DNA from: Nocardia transvalensis NBRC 15921 | GTDB lineage: Bacteria; Actinomycetota; Actinomycetes; Mycobacteriales; Mycobacteriaceae | DNA length: 64,000 nucleotides | Assembly (NCBI RefSeq): GCF_000308875.1 | Contig: NZ_BAGL01000042.1 | Location: 1-64,000, forward strand | Reading direction: 5' to 3' | Part shown: positions 20,163 through 30,692 of the stretch, one piece after another | Numbering within the stretch: the first letter of the stretch is position 1 | Layout of the letters: the number at the start of each line of letters is the position of its first letter | The notes under the pieces: model-generated | Database searches by the model: none | What the model was told of the DNA's origin: nothing | The model's input: the letters and a program-made list of their open reading frames with translations, nothing else | Translations under genes and position numbers: made by a program

Positions 20163-21121
20163 GCGCCCCGGAATCCGAACCGGTGCAACCCGATTCGCCC
20201 CCGCCCGAGGCGGGGGAAGAGAGGACGGGCACCGACGGGAGTCCCGCTGCGGCGGGCACCGACGGGAGTCCCGCTGCGGCGGGCACCGACAGGAGTCCCG
20301 GTGTGACGGGCACCGACAGGAGTCCCGGTGTGACGGGCACCGACGCGAGTCCCAGTGCGGCGGGCACCGAGACGAATGCGGCCGGTGCGGCGGGCACCGA
20401 GACGAATGCGGCCGGTGCGGCGACGACCGCTCCGGGTGGTGCGCCGCGACGGAAGTATCCGGTCGGCGCGGCAGTGCTGCTCGTGGTGGCCGCGGCGGGG
20501 TTGTGGGCCGCGTCACGGATGACGTGGGTGACGATCGTGTCGTCGGACGGGCTCACCGAACCGCGGACCAAGGAATTGAACGGCGGGCTGTGGTTCGGGG
20601 CGCTGACCCCGCTCGCGCTGGTGCTGCTGGCGGCCGTGGCCGCGGCGCTCGCCACCCGGGGCTGGCTGCGGCGGCTGGTCGGCGTGGTGGTGGCGGTCCT
20701 GGCCGCGATCGCCGCGGTGCCCGGATACGCGCTGCTCACCGGGCACACCAAGACCGCCGCACGGGCCGCGACACTGGCGGAACTGCCCGCCCGCGCCCAG
20801 GTGGACCAGATGACCACCGCCTCGTTCCCCGCCGTGCTGACCCTGATCTGCGCGGTGCTGGCCTTCGCCGCGGGCGTGCTGCTGGCCCGCATGCCGGAGA
20901 CCACGGCACGGCTGTCCGGCAAGTACGACAACCCCGTCTTCCGGCGTGCCGCTGCGGCCGACCAGGTGGCCGCGGCACGAGCCGAGAAGGCAACGGCGGA
21001 CGATCCCGCGAAACCGGCGTCCGGAACCGCCGCGACGGCCCCGGATCAGCTGTCGGAGAGAGTGCTGTGGGACGCTCTCGACGCGGGGACCGATCCCACC
21101 GACGACGAGCCGGGAAGGTGA
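20159..21121 (+). CDS. Trp-operon-associated membrane protein (TIGR02234 type)
   Basis: The ATG overlaps the trpE stop by four bases. The first 85 residues are a low-complexity region of nine- and ten-residue repeats. Four membrane helices follow: [20 protein letters not shown], a pair [20 protein letters not shown] and [15 protein letters not shown], and [20 protein letters not shown] charged tail of about 80 residues ends it. Position and topology match M. tuberculosis Rv1610, a conserved member of actinobacterial trp operons without known function. The repeat region is probably cytoplasmic and disordered. Confidence 0.85.
   Translation: MSAPESEPVQPDSPPPEAGEERTGTDGSPAAAGTDGSPAAAGTDRSPGVTGTDRSPGVTGTDASPSAAGTETNAAGAAGTETNAAGAATTAPGGAPRRKYPVGAAVLLVVAAAGLWAASRMTWVTIVSSDGLTEPRTKELNGGLWFGALTPLALVLLAAVAAALATRGWLRRLVGVVVAVLAAIAAVPGYALLTGHTKTAARAATLAELPARAQVDQMTTASFPAVLTLICAVLAFAAGVLLARMPETTARLSGKYDNPVFRRAAAADQVAAARAEKATADDPAKPASGTAATAPDQLSERVLWDALDAGTDPTDDEPGR
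20228..20422 (+). repeat. Coding tandem repeat in the Trp-operon membrane protein
   Basis: Five 27-bp units starting at 20228, 20255, 20282, 20309 and 20336 encode GTDGSPAAA twice, GTDRSPGVT twice and GTDASPSAA. Two 30-bp units at 20363 and 20393 encode [10 protein letters not shown]. Neighbouring identical pairs suggest recent pairwise duplication. Confidence 0.95.
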
Positions 21122-21271
21122 GCATTATCCCCTTCGGGAGCGATGCGACGCAGAACACCCCGCCGTCGGTACCAGGAACATAGCCATTTACTCTTTATCA
21201 GCATCGGTGAGACAGCGCCTGGGGGGATTCTCAGGCAGCAAGTCCGTCTCCCCAGAAAGGATTCGAGCCAG

Positions 21272-22092
21272 ATGACGGTACTCGACTCGATTCTCGACGG
21301 GGTCCGCGCGGATGTGGCCGCTCGGGAAGCCCTCCTGGATTTTCAGACGGTCAAGAAGGCCGCCGCCGACGCGCCGTCGCCGCGCAACGCGTTCGCCGCG
21401 TTGCATCAGGACGGTGTCGGCGTGATCGCCGAGGTCAAGCGGGCCAGCCCCTCCAAGGGCGAACTGGCCGACATCCCGGACCCGGCCAGCCTGGCCAAGG
21501 CCTACGAGGACGGCGGCGCGCGGGTCATCAGCGTGCTCACCGAGGGCCGCCGCTTCAACGGGTCGCTCGACGACCTGGACGCCGTCCGCGCGGTCGTCGA
21601 CGTCCCGATCCTGCGCAAGGATTTCGTCGTCGGCCCGTACCAGATCCACGAGGCCCGCGCGCACGGCGCCGACGTGATCCTGCTGATCGTCGCGGCGCTG
21701 GAGCAGGACGTGCTGTCCTCGCTGATCGACCGCACCGAATCGCTGGGCATGACCGCGCTGGTCGAGGTGCACACCGAGGAGGAGGCCGACCGCGCGCTCG
21801 AGGCCGGCGCCTCGGTCATCGGCGTCAACGCCCGCAACCTCAAGACCCTCGAGGTGGACACCGACGTGTTCGCCCGCATCGCGCCCGGCCTGCCGACCGA
21901 GGTCATCCGGATCGCCGAATCGGGGATCAACGGCACCGCCGACCTGCTGGCCTACGCCGGTGCGGGCGCCGACGCGGTCCTGGTCGGCGAGAGCCTGGTG
22001 ACCAGCGGCGATCCGCGCGCGGCCGTATCCGAGCTGGCGACCGCCGGCACCCACCCGTCCTGCCCGCGGCCGCTGCGCCGGGGTGCGGCTCG

Positions 22093-22096
<4 letters not shown>
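21272..22096 (+). CDS. trpC: Indole-3-glycerol phosphate synthase
   Basis: The 274-residue barrel closes the pyrrole ring of tryptophan. Key segments are [18 protein letters not shown] (catalytic Glu and Lys), [46 protein letters not shown] and [14 protein letters not shown]. It starts at ATG 21272 after AGAAAGG. The 150 bases before it, unlike the other junctions of this operon, form a real gap, so a second trp promoter is possible. The stop overlaps the trpB start. Confidence 0.96.
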
Positions 22097-23363
<1,267 letters not shown>

Positions 23364-23367
<4 letters not shown>

Positions 23368-24155
23368 GTCGCCTGGGCAGCACCTTCGCCGACTGCCGCG
23401 CCGAGGGCCGGGCCGCCCTGGTCGGGTACCTGCCCGCGGGCTATCCGGATCTCGCCGGGTCCATCGCGGCGTGCACGGCGATGGTCGAATCCGGCTGCGA
23501 CATCATCGAAGTCGGCATCGCCTACTCCGATCCGGTGATGGACGGCCCCACCATCCAGGCGGCCGCCGAACAGGCCCTGCGGGGCGGCGTGCGGGTGCGC
23601 GACGTCTTCTCCGTGGTCGAGGCGATCAGCGCCGCGGGCGGCAAGGCCGTGGTCATGACCTACTGGAATCCGGTGCTGCAGTACGGCGTCGACCGTTTCG
23701 CCCGCGATCTGGCCGGCGCCGGCGGGCTCGGGCTCATCACGCCGAATCTGATCCCAGAGGAGGCGGGGGAGTGGTTCGCCGCCTCCGACGCCCACGATCT
23801 GGATCGCATCTTCCTGGTCGCGCCGTCCTCGACCGAGGAGCGGCTCGTCAAGACGCTCGAGGCCACCCGCGGATTCGTCTACGCCGCCTCCACCATGGGC
23901 GTGACGGGCGCGCGCGACGCGGTGTCCTCGATGGCGCCCGAGCTGTGCGCGCGGGTGCGCACCCACTCCGATATCCCGATCGGCGTCGGTCTCGGCGTCC
24001 GCAGCGGCGCGCAGGCCGCCGAAATCGCCTCGTACGCCGACGGAGTCATCGTCGGCTCGGCTCTGGTCTCCGCGGCCGGCGAGGGCCTGGACCACGTCCG
24101 CGCGCTCACCGCCGAACTCGCCGAGGGCGTGCGCTCGGCTCCGGTCGCCTCCTGA
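23364..24155 (+). CDS. trpA: Tryptophan synthase alpha chain
   Basis: TrpA cleaves indole-glycerol phosphate and passes indole to TrpB. The 263-residue barrel has catalytic Glu49 in [20 protein letters not shown] and the second acid inside PVMDGPTIQ. Phosphate-binding [14 protein letters not shown] is present. The GTG start at 23364 overlaps the trpB stop. Confidence 0.96.
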
Positions 24156-24228
24156 TCCGGCCGGACACGAGTAGTGCGCCGATGACCGCGACGACGGCTC
24201 ACGCGGCGCGTTCCGTTACGGTGGGCGC

Positions 24229-25491
24229 GTGACTTTTCCAGTCCTGGCAGACACTGTTGGCGCGCAGGCGGCGGTGCTGGCCGCGATTCCCAGTCCGTCC
24301 CGCGGGGTGTGGTACATCGGCGGATTCCCGCTGCGGGCCTACGCGCTGTGCATCATCGTCGGCATCGTCGTCGCCATCTGGTGGGGTGAGCGGCGCTGGC
24401 GCGAGCGCGGCGGGCAGCCCGGCGCGGTGCTCGACGTCGCCATGTTCGCGGTGCCGTTCGGCCTGATCGGCGGGCGGCTCTACCACGTCGCCACCGACTG
24501 GCAGAAGTACTTCGGCGCGGGCGGCCACGCGCTGAACGCGCTGAAGATCTGGGAGGGCGGCCTCGGCATCTGGGGCGCGGTCTTCCTCGGCGGCGTCGGC
24601 GCCTGGATCGGCTGCCGGGTGTACCGAATCCCGTTGCCCGCCTTGGGCGATGCCATCGCCCCCGCGATCCTGCTGGCGCAGGCGATCGGCCGTCTCGGCA
24701 ACTACTTCAACCAGGAACTCTACGGCCGCGCCACGGACAAGCCGTGGGGCCTGGAGATCTACCTGCGCTTCGACACCGACGGCCGGCTGGACATGATGAA
24801 CGGCGTCTCCACCGGCGTGGTGGAGAAGATCGTGCAGCCCACCTTCCTCTACGAGCTGGTGTGGAACGTGCTCGGCGTGCTGGCGCTGGTGTGGCTGGAC
24901 AAGCGCTACCGCATCGGCCACGGCCGGTTGTTCGCGCTGTACGTGGCCGTCTACTGCTTCGGCCGGTTCTGGGTGGAGCTGCTGCGCGACGACGAGGCCA
25001 CCCACGTGTTCGGCGTCCGCATCAACTCCTTCACCTCGGCGCTCGTATTCCTGTGCGCCATCGCGTATTTCCTCCTCGCGACCCGCGGCCGCGAGACCGC
25101 CGCGCAACTGGAGCCCGGCGCCCCCCGCCCCTGGCCCTGGCAGTTCGGCGCTCTCCGCCGCGCCGCCGCCGAAGCGGAGACCGCACCCGTGGCGGCCACC
25201 GTTGCCACGGCGGAAGGTGAATCGGCCGCGGAAGGTGAATCGGTGGCGGAAGGTGAATCGGCCGCGGAAGGTGATTCGGTGGCGGACGACGACTCCGCGG
25301 CGAACGATGACTCCGCCGATTCCGAGGAGACCGCGGAATCCGCTGACGAGCAGGCTTCCGATTCCGACGGTGACAAGCCCGAATCCGCCGAGACCCGCAA
25401 CGATTCCGCCGCCGACGGCGATAACCCGGTGGATGCCGCCAACTCCGGGACGTCCGGCGCGGCGAAATCGCCGGAGTCGGGCAAGAATTGA
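24229..25491 (+). CDS. lgt: Prolipoprotein diacylglyceryl transferase with long acidic tail
   Basis: Lgt attaches diacylglycerol from phosphatidylglycerol to the lipobox cysteine. The core (about 295 residues) has several membrane helices, the PLRAYALCIIVGIVVAIWW start, and the signature AIGRLGNYFNQELYGRATD. The total of 420 residues exceeds the usual length because of a C-terminal Ala/Glu/Ser/Asp tail of about 125 residues that begins with a six-residue repeat. Similar acidic extensions occur in other actinobacterial Lgt proteins, and the tail should be cytoplasmic. The start is GTG at 24229, and the gene lies directly behind trpA as in M. tuberculosis. Confidence 0.94.
   Translation: MTFPVLADTVGAQAAVLAAIPSPSRGVWYIGGFPLRAYALCIIVGIVVAIWWGERRWRERGGQPGAVLDVAMFAVPFGLIGGRLYHVATDWQKYFGAGGHALNALKIWEGGLGIWGAVFLGGVGAWIGCRVYRIPLPALGDAIAPAILLAQAIGRLGNYFNQELYGRATDKPWGLEIYLRFDTDGRLDMMNGVSTGVVEKIVQPTFLYELVWNVLGVLALVWLDKRYRIGHGRLFALYVAVYCFGRFWVELLRDDEATHVFGVRINSFTSALVFLCAIAYFLLATRGRETAAQLEPGAPRPWPWQFGALRRAAAEAETAPVAATVATAEGESAAEGESVAEGESAAEGDSVADDDSAANDDSADSEETAESADEQASDSDGDKPESAETRNDSAADGDNPVDAANSGTSGAAKSPESGKN
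25209..25280 (+). repeat. 18-bp coding repeats in the lgt tail
   Basis: Four units of 18 bp, containing GCGGAAGGTGAATCGG, encode alternating EGESAA and EGESVA; the last copy is changed to EGDSVA. They lie at the start of the acidic cytoplasmic tail. The following Asp/Ser/Ala-rich sequence looks like older, decayed copies. Confidence 0.9.
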
Positions 25492-25569
25492 CCCCGGCCG
25501 CCGCGCACGTGCGGCGGTACGGAGAGACCGGGTGGTCGAGACGAGCCCGGAAACGCTAGGAGGATTCGA

Positions 25570-26031
25570 GTGACCGACCCCTACCAGCAGCAGCCGGGCT
25601 ACGGGCCGCAGTACGGCGCGCCCGGCACCGGGCCGGGCATGGGGCAGCCGATGGGCCAGCAGCCCATGGACGCATACGGCCAGCCCAATCCCTACGGGCA
25701 GCCGCAATACGGACAGCAGCCCTACGGTCAGCCCGGCGGCTACCCGCCCGGCCCGTACGGCCCCCCGGACCCGGAGGCCCCCTTCGGCCGCAACATGTAC
25801 GGCGAGCCGTACTCGGACAAGTCGAAGATGGTCGCGGGCCTGCTGCAGATCTTCCTCGGCGGCTTCGGGGTCGGCCGCTTCTACCTCGGCTATCCGGGCA
25901 TGGCCGTCGGGCAGATCGCTGTCACGTGGCTGACCTGCGGCATCGGGGGTATCTGGCCGCTCATCGACGGGATCATGATCCTCACCGGCAAGGTCCGCGA
26001 CCAGTACGGACGGCCGCTGCAGGAGAACTGA
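25570..26031 (+). CDS. TM2-domain membrane protein
   Basis: The first 75 of 153 residues are Gln/Pro/Gly/Tyr-rich (QQPGYGPQYGAP and similar). Two membrane helices follow with the TM2 layout: KSKMVAGLLQIFLGGFGVGRFYLGY, then GMAVGQIAVTWLTCGIGGIW, and a short PLIDGIMILTGKV. The GRFYLG and PLIDGI elements are the recognisable core. The role of such proteins in bacteria is unknown. TAGGAGG is placed seven bases before the GTG start. Confidence 0.88.
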   Translation: MTDPYQQQPGYGPQYGAPGTGPGMGQPMGQQPMDAYGQPNPYGQPQYGQQPYGQPGGYPPGPYGPPDPEAPFGRNMYGEPYSDKSKMVAGLLQIFLGGFGVGRFYLGYPGMAVGQIAVTWLTCGIGGIWPLIDGIMILTGKVRDQYGRPLQEN

Positions 26032-26148
26032 GCGGCGTTCGGCTCGCCGTGCGCGTAATCGTTTGCGGGCGTTGCCGCATGTCGTAGGCTGTTGCGGTTC
26101 TGTGTGTCGTGCGTGAGCACCCCTCGCGCCCACCCGAGAGGTACGCCA

Positions 26149-26901
26149 TTGCGCCGCAAGCTGTTCGCCGCCGTGCTAGCCGTCGCCGCCGCCACCGGGC
26201 TCCTCGCCGGCTGTAGCAGCAGTGACCCGAACACGCTGAAGGTCGGCACCGAGGGCACCTACGCGCCGTTCAGCTTCCAGGGACCGGACGGCACGCTCAC
26301 CGGCTACGACGTCGAGGTGATGCAGGCGGTCGCCGGCAAGCTCGGCAAGAAGGTCGAATTCGTGCAGACCCCGTGGGACTCGATCTTCGCGGGGCTGGAG
26401 TCCAAGCGTTTCGACCTGGTCGCCAACCAGGTGACGGTCAATCCGGAGCGAGAGCAGAAGTACGCGCTGTCCCAGCCGTACACCACCTCCGACGGCGTGA
26501 TCGTCACCCGGTCCGGCGGCGGCGCGGCGACGCTCGCCGATCTCAACGGCAAGGTCTGCGCGCAGTCCTCGACCAGCAACTGGAGCAAGGTCGCCGCCGG
26601 CGCCGGTTGCAAGGTCGAGGCGGTCGAGGGCTTCGTGCAGGCCATCCAGCTGCTCAAGAACGGCCGCGTCGACGCCACCGTGAACGACACCCTCGCCGTC
26701 GGCGAGTACACCAAGAAGACCGGCGACTCGGGGGTCGCGGTGTCCGGCCGCACCGGCGAGACCAGCCACCAAGCGTTCGCCGCTCGCAAGGATTCCGGGC
26801 AGCTGATCACCGACGTGAACGGGGCTCTGGACGCGCTGCGCGCCGACGGCACGCTGGCGAAGATCTCCGACAAGTACTTCGGAACCGACGTCAGCAAGTA
26901 G
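26149..26901 (+). CDS. Amino-acid ABC transporter substrate-binding lipoprotein
   Basis: The 250-residue protein has a lipobox (LLAGCSSSD) and the family-3 solute-binding pattern LKVGTEGTYAPFSFQGPDG, LTGYDVEVMQAVAGKLGKK, FDLVANQVTVNPEREQKYAL, ending KISDKYFG. Polar amino acids are the likely ligands. I chose a TTG start at 26149 because GAGAGG lies seven bases upstream and the next residues (RRKLFAAVLAV) form a proper signal peptide; the ATG at 26092 would add 19 unlikely residues. The permease gene follows after three bases, but no ATPase gene is adjacent. Confidence 0.9.
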   Translation: MRRKLFAAVLAVAAATGLLAGCSSSDPNTLKVGTEGTYAPFSFQGPDGTLTGYDVEVMQAVAGKLGKKVEFVQTPWDSIFAGLESKRFDLVANQVTVNPEREQKYALSQPYTTSDGVIVTRSGGGAATLADLNGKVCAQSSTSNWSKVAAGAGCKVEAVEGFVQAIQLLKNGRVDATVNDTLAVGEYTKKTGDSGVAVSGRTGETSHQAFAARKDSGQLITDVNGALDALRADGTLAKISDKYFGTDVSK

Positions 26902-26904
26902 CGC

Positions 26905-27573
26905 ATGGACTCCGCCACCTGGGAGCTGATCCGCCACAACCTCGGGCCCATGCTCACGGCGACGGTCACCAAGACGTTGCCGCTCACCGCGATCAGCTTC
27001 GCCGTCGGCCTGGTGCTGGCGCTGTTCGTCGCGCTCGCGCGGATGTCGGCCCACCGGCCGGTCTCGGCGCTCGCGCGGTTCTACATCTCGATCATCCGCG
27101 GCACGCCGCTGCTGGTGCAGCTGTTCATCGTGTTCTACGCACTGCCGCAGCTGAATATCGTGATCGACCCGTTCCCGGCCGCGGTGATCGCGTTCAGCCT
27201 CAACGTGGGCGGCTACGCGGCCGAGGTGATCCGCGCGGCGATCCTGTCGGTCGCCGAGGGACAGTGGGAGGCCTCGCAGGCCCTCGGGCTGTCCCAGGTG
27301 CAGACCCTGAGTTCGATCATCCTGCCGCAGGCCGCGCGCATCGCCGTGCCGCCGCTGTCGAATACGCTCATCTCGCTGGTGAAGGACACCTCGCTGGCGT
27401 CGACCATCCTGGTAACCGAATTGTTGCGGACGGCCCAGCTGGCGGCCGCTCCGACCTTCGATTTCTTCGCCCTCTACGGAGTCGCGGCGATCTACTACTG
27501 GGTAATCTGCCTGATCCTCGGATTCGCGCAAACACGCTTGGAAACCCGCCTTGCACGGCATGTCGCCAGGTGA
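26905..27573 (+). CDS. Amino-acid ABC transporter permease
   Basis: The 222-residue HisM/GlnP-type permease has several helices and the typical ISIIRGTPLLVQLFIVFYALP motif. The ATPase-contacting EAA loop is EGQWEASQALGLSQVQTLSSIILPQA, read at residues about 114-139. It is in an operon with the binding protein. Import would need an ATPase from elsewhere in the genome, because pyk follows directly. A weak inverted repeat (CCGGTC 27576-27581 with GACCGG 27595-27600) stands behind it. Confidence 0.92.
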   Translation: MDSATWELIRHNLGPMLTATVTKTLPLTAISFAVGLVLALFVALARMSAHRPVSALARFYISIIRGTPLLVQLFIVFYALPQLNIVIDPFPAAVIAFSLNVGGYAAEVIRAAILSVAEGQWEASQALGLSQVQTLSSIILPQAARIAVPPLSNTLISLVKDTSLASTILVTELLRTAQLAAAPTFDFFALYGVAAIYYWVICLILGFAQTRLETRLARHVAR

Positions 27574-27677
27574 TTCCGGTCCTATAGGTCAAGTGACCGG
27601 GATCATAGGTTCGCACTATTGATAGCGAAGGGTATGCCCAGTAAGCGCAGCGTCTGCGGCAGGGCTAGGCTCGTGTC

Positions 27678-29099
27678 GTGATGCGACGAACAAAAATTGT
27701 TTGCACCCTCGGGCCGGCTACCGCCTCCGAGGACCGGATTCGCGAACTTGTCGAAAGCGGCATGGACGTGGCCCGGTTGAACTTCAGCCATGGCGAACAC
27801 TCCGATCACGCTGAGAACTACCAGAAGGTCCGCAAGGCCGCCGATCAATTGGGCCGTGCCGTAGGCATTCTCGCGGACCTGCAGGGACCGAAGATCCGGC
27901 TCGGCCGGTTCCTGGAGGGCAAGACCACGTGGGCGACCGGTGAGGAGGTGCGCATCACCGTCGAGGACGTGGAGGGCACCCACGACCGCGTCTCCACCAC
28001 CTACAAGCAACTGGCCGAGGACGCCAAGGCCGGCGACCGCCTGCTCGTCGACGACGGCAAGGTCGGGCTGACCGTGGTTCGCGTCGACGGGCCCGACGTG
28101 GTCTGCCGCGTCACCGAGGGCGGCCCGGTCTCCAACAACAAGGGCGTCTCGCTGCCCGGTATGGACGTGTCGGTTCCGGCGCTGTCGACCAAGGACATCG
28201 AGGACCTGGAATTCGCGCTGAAGCTCGGCGTCGACTTCATCGCGCTGTCGTTCGTGCGCTCGCCGTCGGACGTGGAACTGGTGCACGACATCATGGATCG
28301 CGTCGGCCGCCGCGTGCCGGTCATCGGCAAGCTGGAGAAGCCCGAGGCGATCGACAACCTCGAGGCCATCGTGCTGGCCTTCGACGCGATCATGGTCGCC
28401 CGCGGCGATCTGGGCGTCGAGCTGCCGCTCGAGCAGGTGCCGCTGGTGCAGAAGCGGTCCATCCAGATGGCCAGGGAGAACGCCAAACCCGTCATCGTCG
28501 CGACCCAGATGCTGGAGTCGATGATCGGCAACTCCCGCCCCACCCGCGCCGAGGCGTCCGATGTCGCCAACGCCGTCCTCGACGGCGCCGACGCGGTGAT
28601 GCTGTCCGGCGAGACCTCGGTCGGCCAGTACCCGATCGAGACGGTCCGCACCATGGCCCGCATCGTGCACGCGGTGGAGTCGGAGTCCTCGGCGCAGGTG
28701 CCGCCGCTGACGCACGTGCCGCGGACCAAGCGCGGCGTCATCTCGTACGCCGCGCGCGATATCGGCGAGCGGCTGAATGCCAAGGCGCTGGTGGCGTTCA
28801 CGCAGTCCGGTGACACGGTGCGCCGCCTGGCCCGCCTGCACACCACGCTGCCGCTGCTGGCGTTCACCCCGCTGCCGGAGGTGCGCAGCCAGCTGGCGCT
28901 CACCTGGGGCGTGGAGACGTTCATCGTGCCGACCGTGCGCACCACCGACGAGATGATCGGCCAGGTCGACAAGGAGCTGCTGTCGCTCAACCGGTACGCC
29001 AAGGGCGATCTGGTGGTGATCGTGGCCGGATCACCGCCTGGCACAATCGGTTCCACCAACCTCATCCACGTACACAGGATCGGCGAGGAGGACCACTGA
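27678..29099 (+). CDS. pyk: Pyruvate kinase
   Basis: This glycolytic enzyme converts phosphoenolpyruvate and ADP to pyruvate and ATP. The 473-residue protein has RRTKIVCTLGPATAS, MDVARLNFSHGEHSDH, ADLQGPKIRLGRF, the active-site GKLEKPEAIDNLEAI and MVARGDLGVELPLEQVP, and a C-terminal allosteric domain. The start may be GTG 27678 or the next codon, ATG 27681. Position before tesB repeats the M. tuberculosis pykA-tesB1 order; the tesB start follows after one base. Confidence 0.97.
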   Translation: MMRRTKIVCTLGPATASEDRIRELVESGMDVARLNFSHGEHSDHAENYQKVRKAADQLGRAVGILADLQGPKIRLGRFLEGKTTWATGEEVRITVEDVEGTHDRVSTTYKQLAEDAKAGDRLLVDDGKVGLTVVRVDGPDVVCRVTEGGPVSNNKGVSLPGMDVSVPALSTKDIEDLEFALKLGVDFIALSFVRSPSDVELVHDIMDRVGRRVPVIGKLEKPEAIDNLEAIVLAFDAIMVARGDLGVELPLEQVPLVQKRSIQMARENAKPVIVATQMLESMIGNSRPTRAEASDVANAVLDGADAVMLSGETSVGQYPIETVRTMARIVHAVESESSAQVPPLTHVPRTKRGVISYAARDIGERLNAKALVAFTQSGDTVRRLARLHTTLPLLAFTPLPEVRSQLALTWGVETFIVPTVRTTDEMIGQVDKELLSLNRYAKGDLVVIVAGSPPGTIGSTNLIHVHRIGEEDH

Positions 29100-29100
29100 G

Positions 29101-30018
29101 GTGAATGCGTCGCTGGGCGAATCGGCCGACACGGGTACGAGCGACCTACAGGTGCTGCTCGGGCTGCTCGATCTGGAGCAGACCGGCGAGGACACCTTCC
29201 TCGGACAGCATCCGGAGAAGGTGTGGAGCCGGACCTTCGGCGGGCAGCTGGTGGCGCAGGCCATCGTCGCGGCCGGCCGCACGGTGGCCACCGACCCGGC
29301 CCGGCCGCAACGCCCGGTGCACGCGATCAACGCCCACTTCGTGCGCGGCGGCGACGTGAAGCAACCGATCGAGTACCGGGTGGAACGCCACCGTGACGGC
29401 CGCTCCTTCGCGAACCGGACGGTCACCGCCTACCAGGGCGACCAGGAGCTGTTCGTCATGCTGGCGGCGTTCCAGGACTCGGCCAAGGGCCTCGAGCACG
29501 CGGCCCCGCAGCCGCAGGTCCCCGATCCGGACGAACTGCCGCGCGTCGAGGAGTCCTTCGCGGGCCTCGAGGACCGGCTGCAGATGTTCGTCCAGGCGCC
29601 GCACCCGATCGATATGCGCTACACCAACGATCCGGCCTGGGTCCTCAAGGGGACCGGCGGCACCCTCGACTACAACCGGGTCTGGATGCGCGCCGACGGC
29701 GAGCTGCCCGACGATCCGCTGATCCACGTTGCGGCACTGGGCTATTCGTCGGACACCACGGTGCTCGACTCGATCATCACCACGCACGGCCTGTCCTGGG
29801 GTTTCGACCGCATCGTCGCGGCGACGGTGAACCACTCCATCTGGTTCCACCGCCCCTTCAAATTCGACGACTGGGCCCTCTACGCGACCCAGTCCCCGGT
29901 CGCCGCCGGCTCCCGCGGCCTGGCCACCGGCCACTTCTATTCGCGCGCGGGGGAACTCCTGGCCACGGTCGTCCAGGAGGGCGTCATCCGCCACTTCCCC
30001 CCGCGCCCCCGCACCTGA
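29101..30018 (+). CDS. tesB: Acyl-CoA thioesterase II
   Basis: The 305-residue protein is a double hot-dog thioesterase that releases fatty acids from acyl-CoA. Recognisable parts are GGQLVAQAIVAAGRTV, INAHFVRGGDVKQPIEYRVE, DSIITTHGLSWGFD with a catalytic acid, and SIWFHRPFKFDDWALY near the end. The GTG start is one base after the pyk stop, so the two are co-transcribed. Confidence 0.95.
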   Translation: MNASLGESADTGTSDLQVLLGLLDLEQTGEDTFLGQHPEKVWSRTFGGQLVAQAIVAAGRTVATDPARPQRPVHAINAHFVRGGDVKQPIEYRVERHRDGRSFANRTVTAYQGDQELFVMLAAFQDSAKGLEHAAPQPQVPDPDELPRVEESFAGLEDRLQMFVQAPHPIDMRYTNDPAWVLKGTGGTLDYNRVWMRADGELPDDPLIHVAALGYSSDTTVLDSIITTHGLSWGFDRIVAATVNHSIWFHRPFKFDDWALYATQSPVAAGSRGLATGHFYSRAGELLATVVQEGVIRHFPPRPRT

Positions 30019-30061
30019 CTCCCCGCCACCTCCCGGCGTCCGAGCCGATCCACGTCCCGGC

Positions 30062-30153
30062 GTGTGGCACACCTGCTTTCTCCGGTGTGGCACACCTGCT
30101 TTCCCCGGTGTGGCACACCTACTTTCCCCGGTGTGGCACACCTACTTTCCCGG
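30062..30153. repeat. Four tandem 23-bp units between tesB and a leftward gene
   Basis: Units start at 30062, 30085, 30108 and 30131 with consensus GTGTGGCACACCTRCTTTCC plus CCG. Each contains GTGTG-G-CACAC, an interrupted palindrome. Differences are only T/C near the end and G/A in the CTGC/CTAC step, so the array is young. It fills most of the 152-base gap between two convergent genes and has no spacers. Confidence 0.95.
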
Positions 30154-30170
30154 CACGCTTTTGGCCGGGA

Positions 30171-30572
30171 TCAAATAAGCTCCCGATTCTCTTCCAGATC
30201 GAAGCTCTCGCGCTGTAAGGCGTGGATGGAGTAGGGGACGGCGTCCTCGTCCGAAATGCTCAGCATCAGTTGCTGTTCCAGGGCGGTCAGGTTGGCCTCG
30301 GTGAGGAGTTTGCGGTCACCGACCAGGCTGAGCGCGATCTCGTAGGTGCGGCGGTCGCCCGGGTCCTCGCCGGGATGGTCCAGGAGCCACTGGGTTTCGA
30401 GCAGGGCGTGCGCGGAGTGGTCGGCGTCCACCGGAAGGGTGAAGCGCCAAGCGAACACGTCGCTCTCGCCCACATGGTCGTCGACCACGCGGCGCACGGT
30501 TCGCACGACGCGGTCGAGAGTTTCGGGTGTCACATAAACATGGAGCGAAACATCCGAAATGCGTTTCGGCAT
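30171..30572 (-). CDS. Hypothetical protein, 133 residues
   Basis: I do not recognise the family. It is a soluble, acidic alpha/beta-looking protein: SLHVYVTPETLDRVVRTVRR, WRFTLPVDADHSAHALLETQ, RTYEIALSLVGDRKLLTEAN, NLTALEQQLMLSISDEDAVP. It could be a small ligand- or partner-binding domain. AGGAA lies eight bases before the ATG at 30570-30572. It follows the phosphatase gene on the same strand after 120 bases. Confidence 0.65.
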   Translation of the reverse strand: MPKRISDVSLHVYVTPETLDRVVRTVRRVVDDHVGESDVFAWRFTLPVDADHSAHALLETQWLLDHPGEDPGDRRTYEIALSLVGDRKLLTEANLTALEQQLMLSISDEDAVPYSIHALQRESFDLEENRELI

Positions 30573-30692
30573 GCTGAGTTCCTGTTCTAGTGTCGAACCG
30601 TCGGCGGCGAAAGTATCCGGCGGGGAGTGTAGTCCCTGAATGCCGGAAATGGGGAGGACGCGTCCGCGCCGGGCGTTTCCGCACCCGATCGT

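Noticed and set aside
24229-25491. Lgt tail as a separate downstream gene
   Set aside because: The acidic tail continues in the lgt frame without stop or new ribosome site. Repeats explain its length.
30062-30153. CRISPR array
   Set aside because: Units are contiguous 23-mers without spacers, and no cas genes are near.
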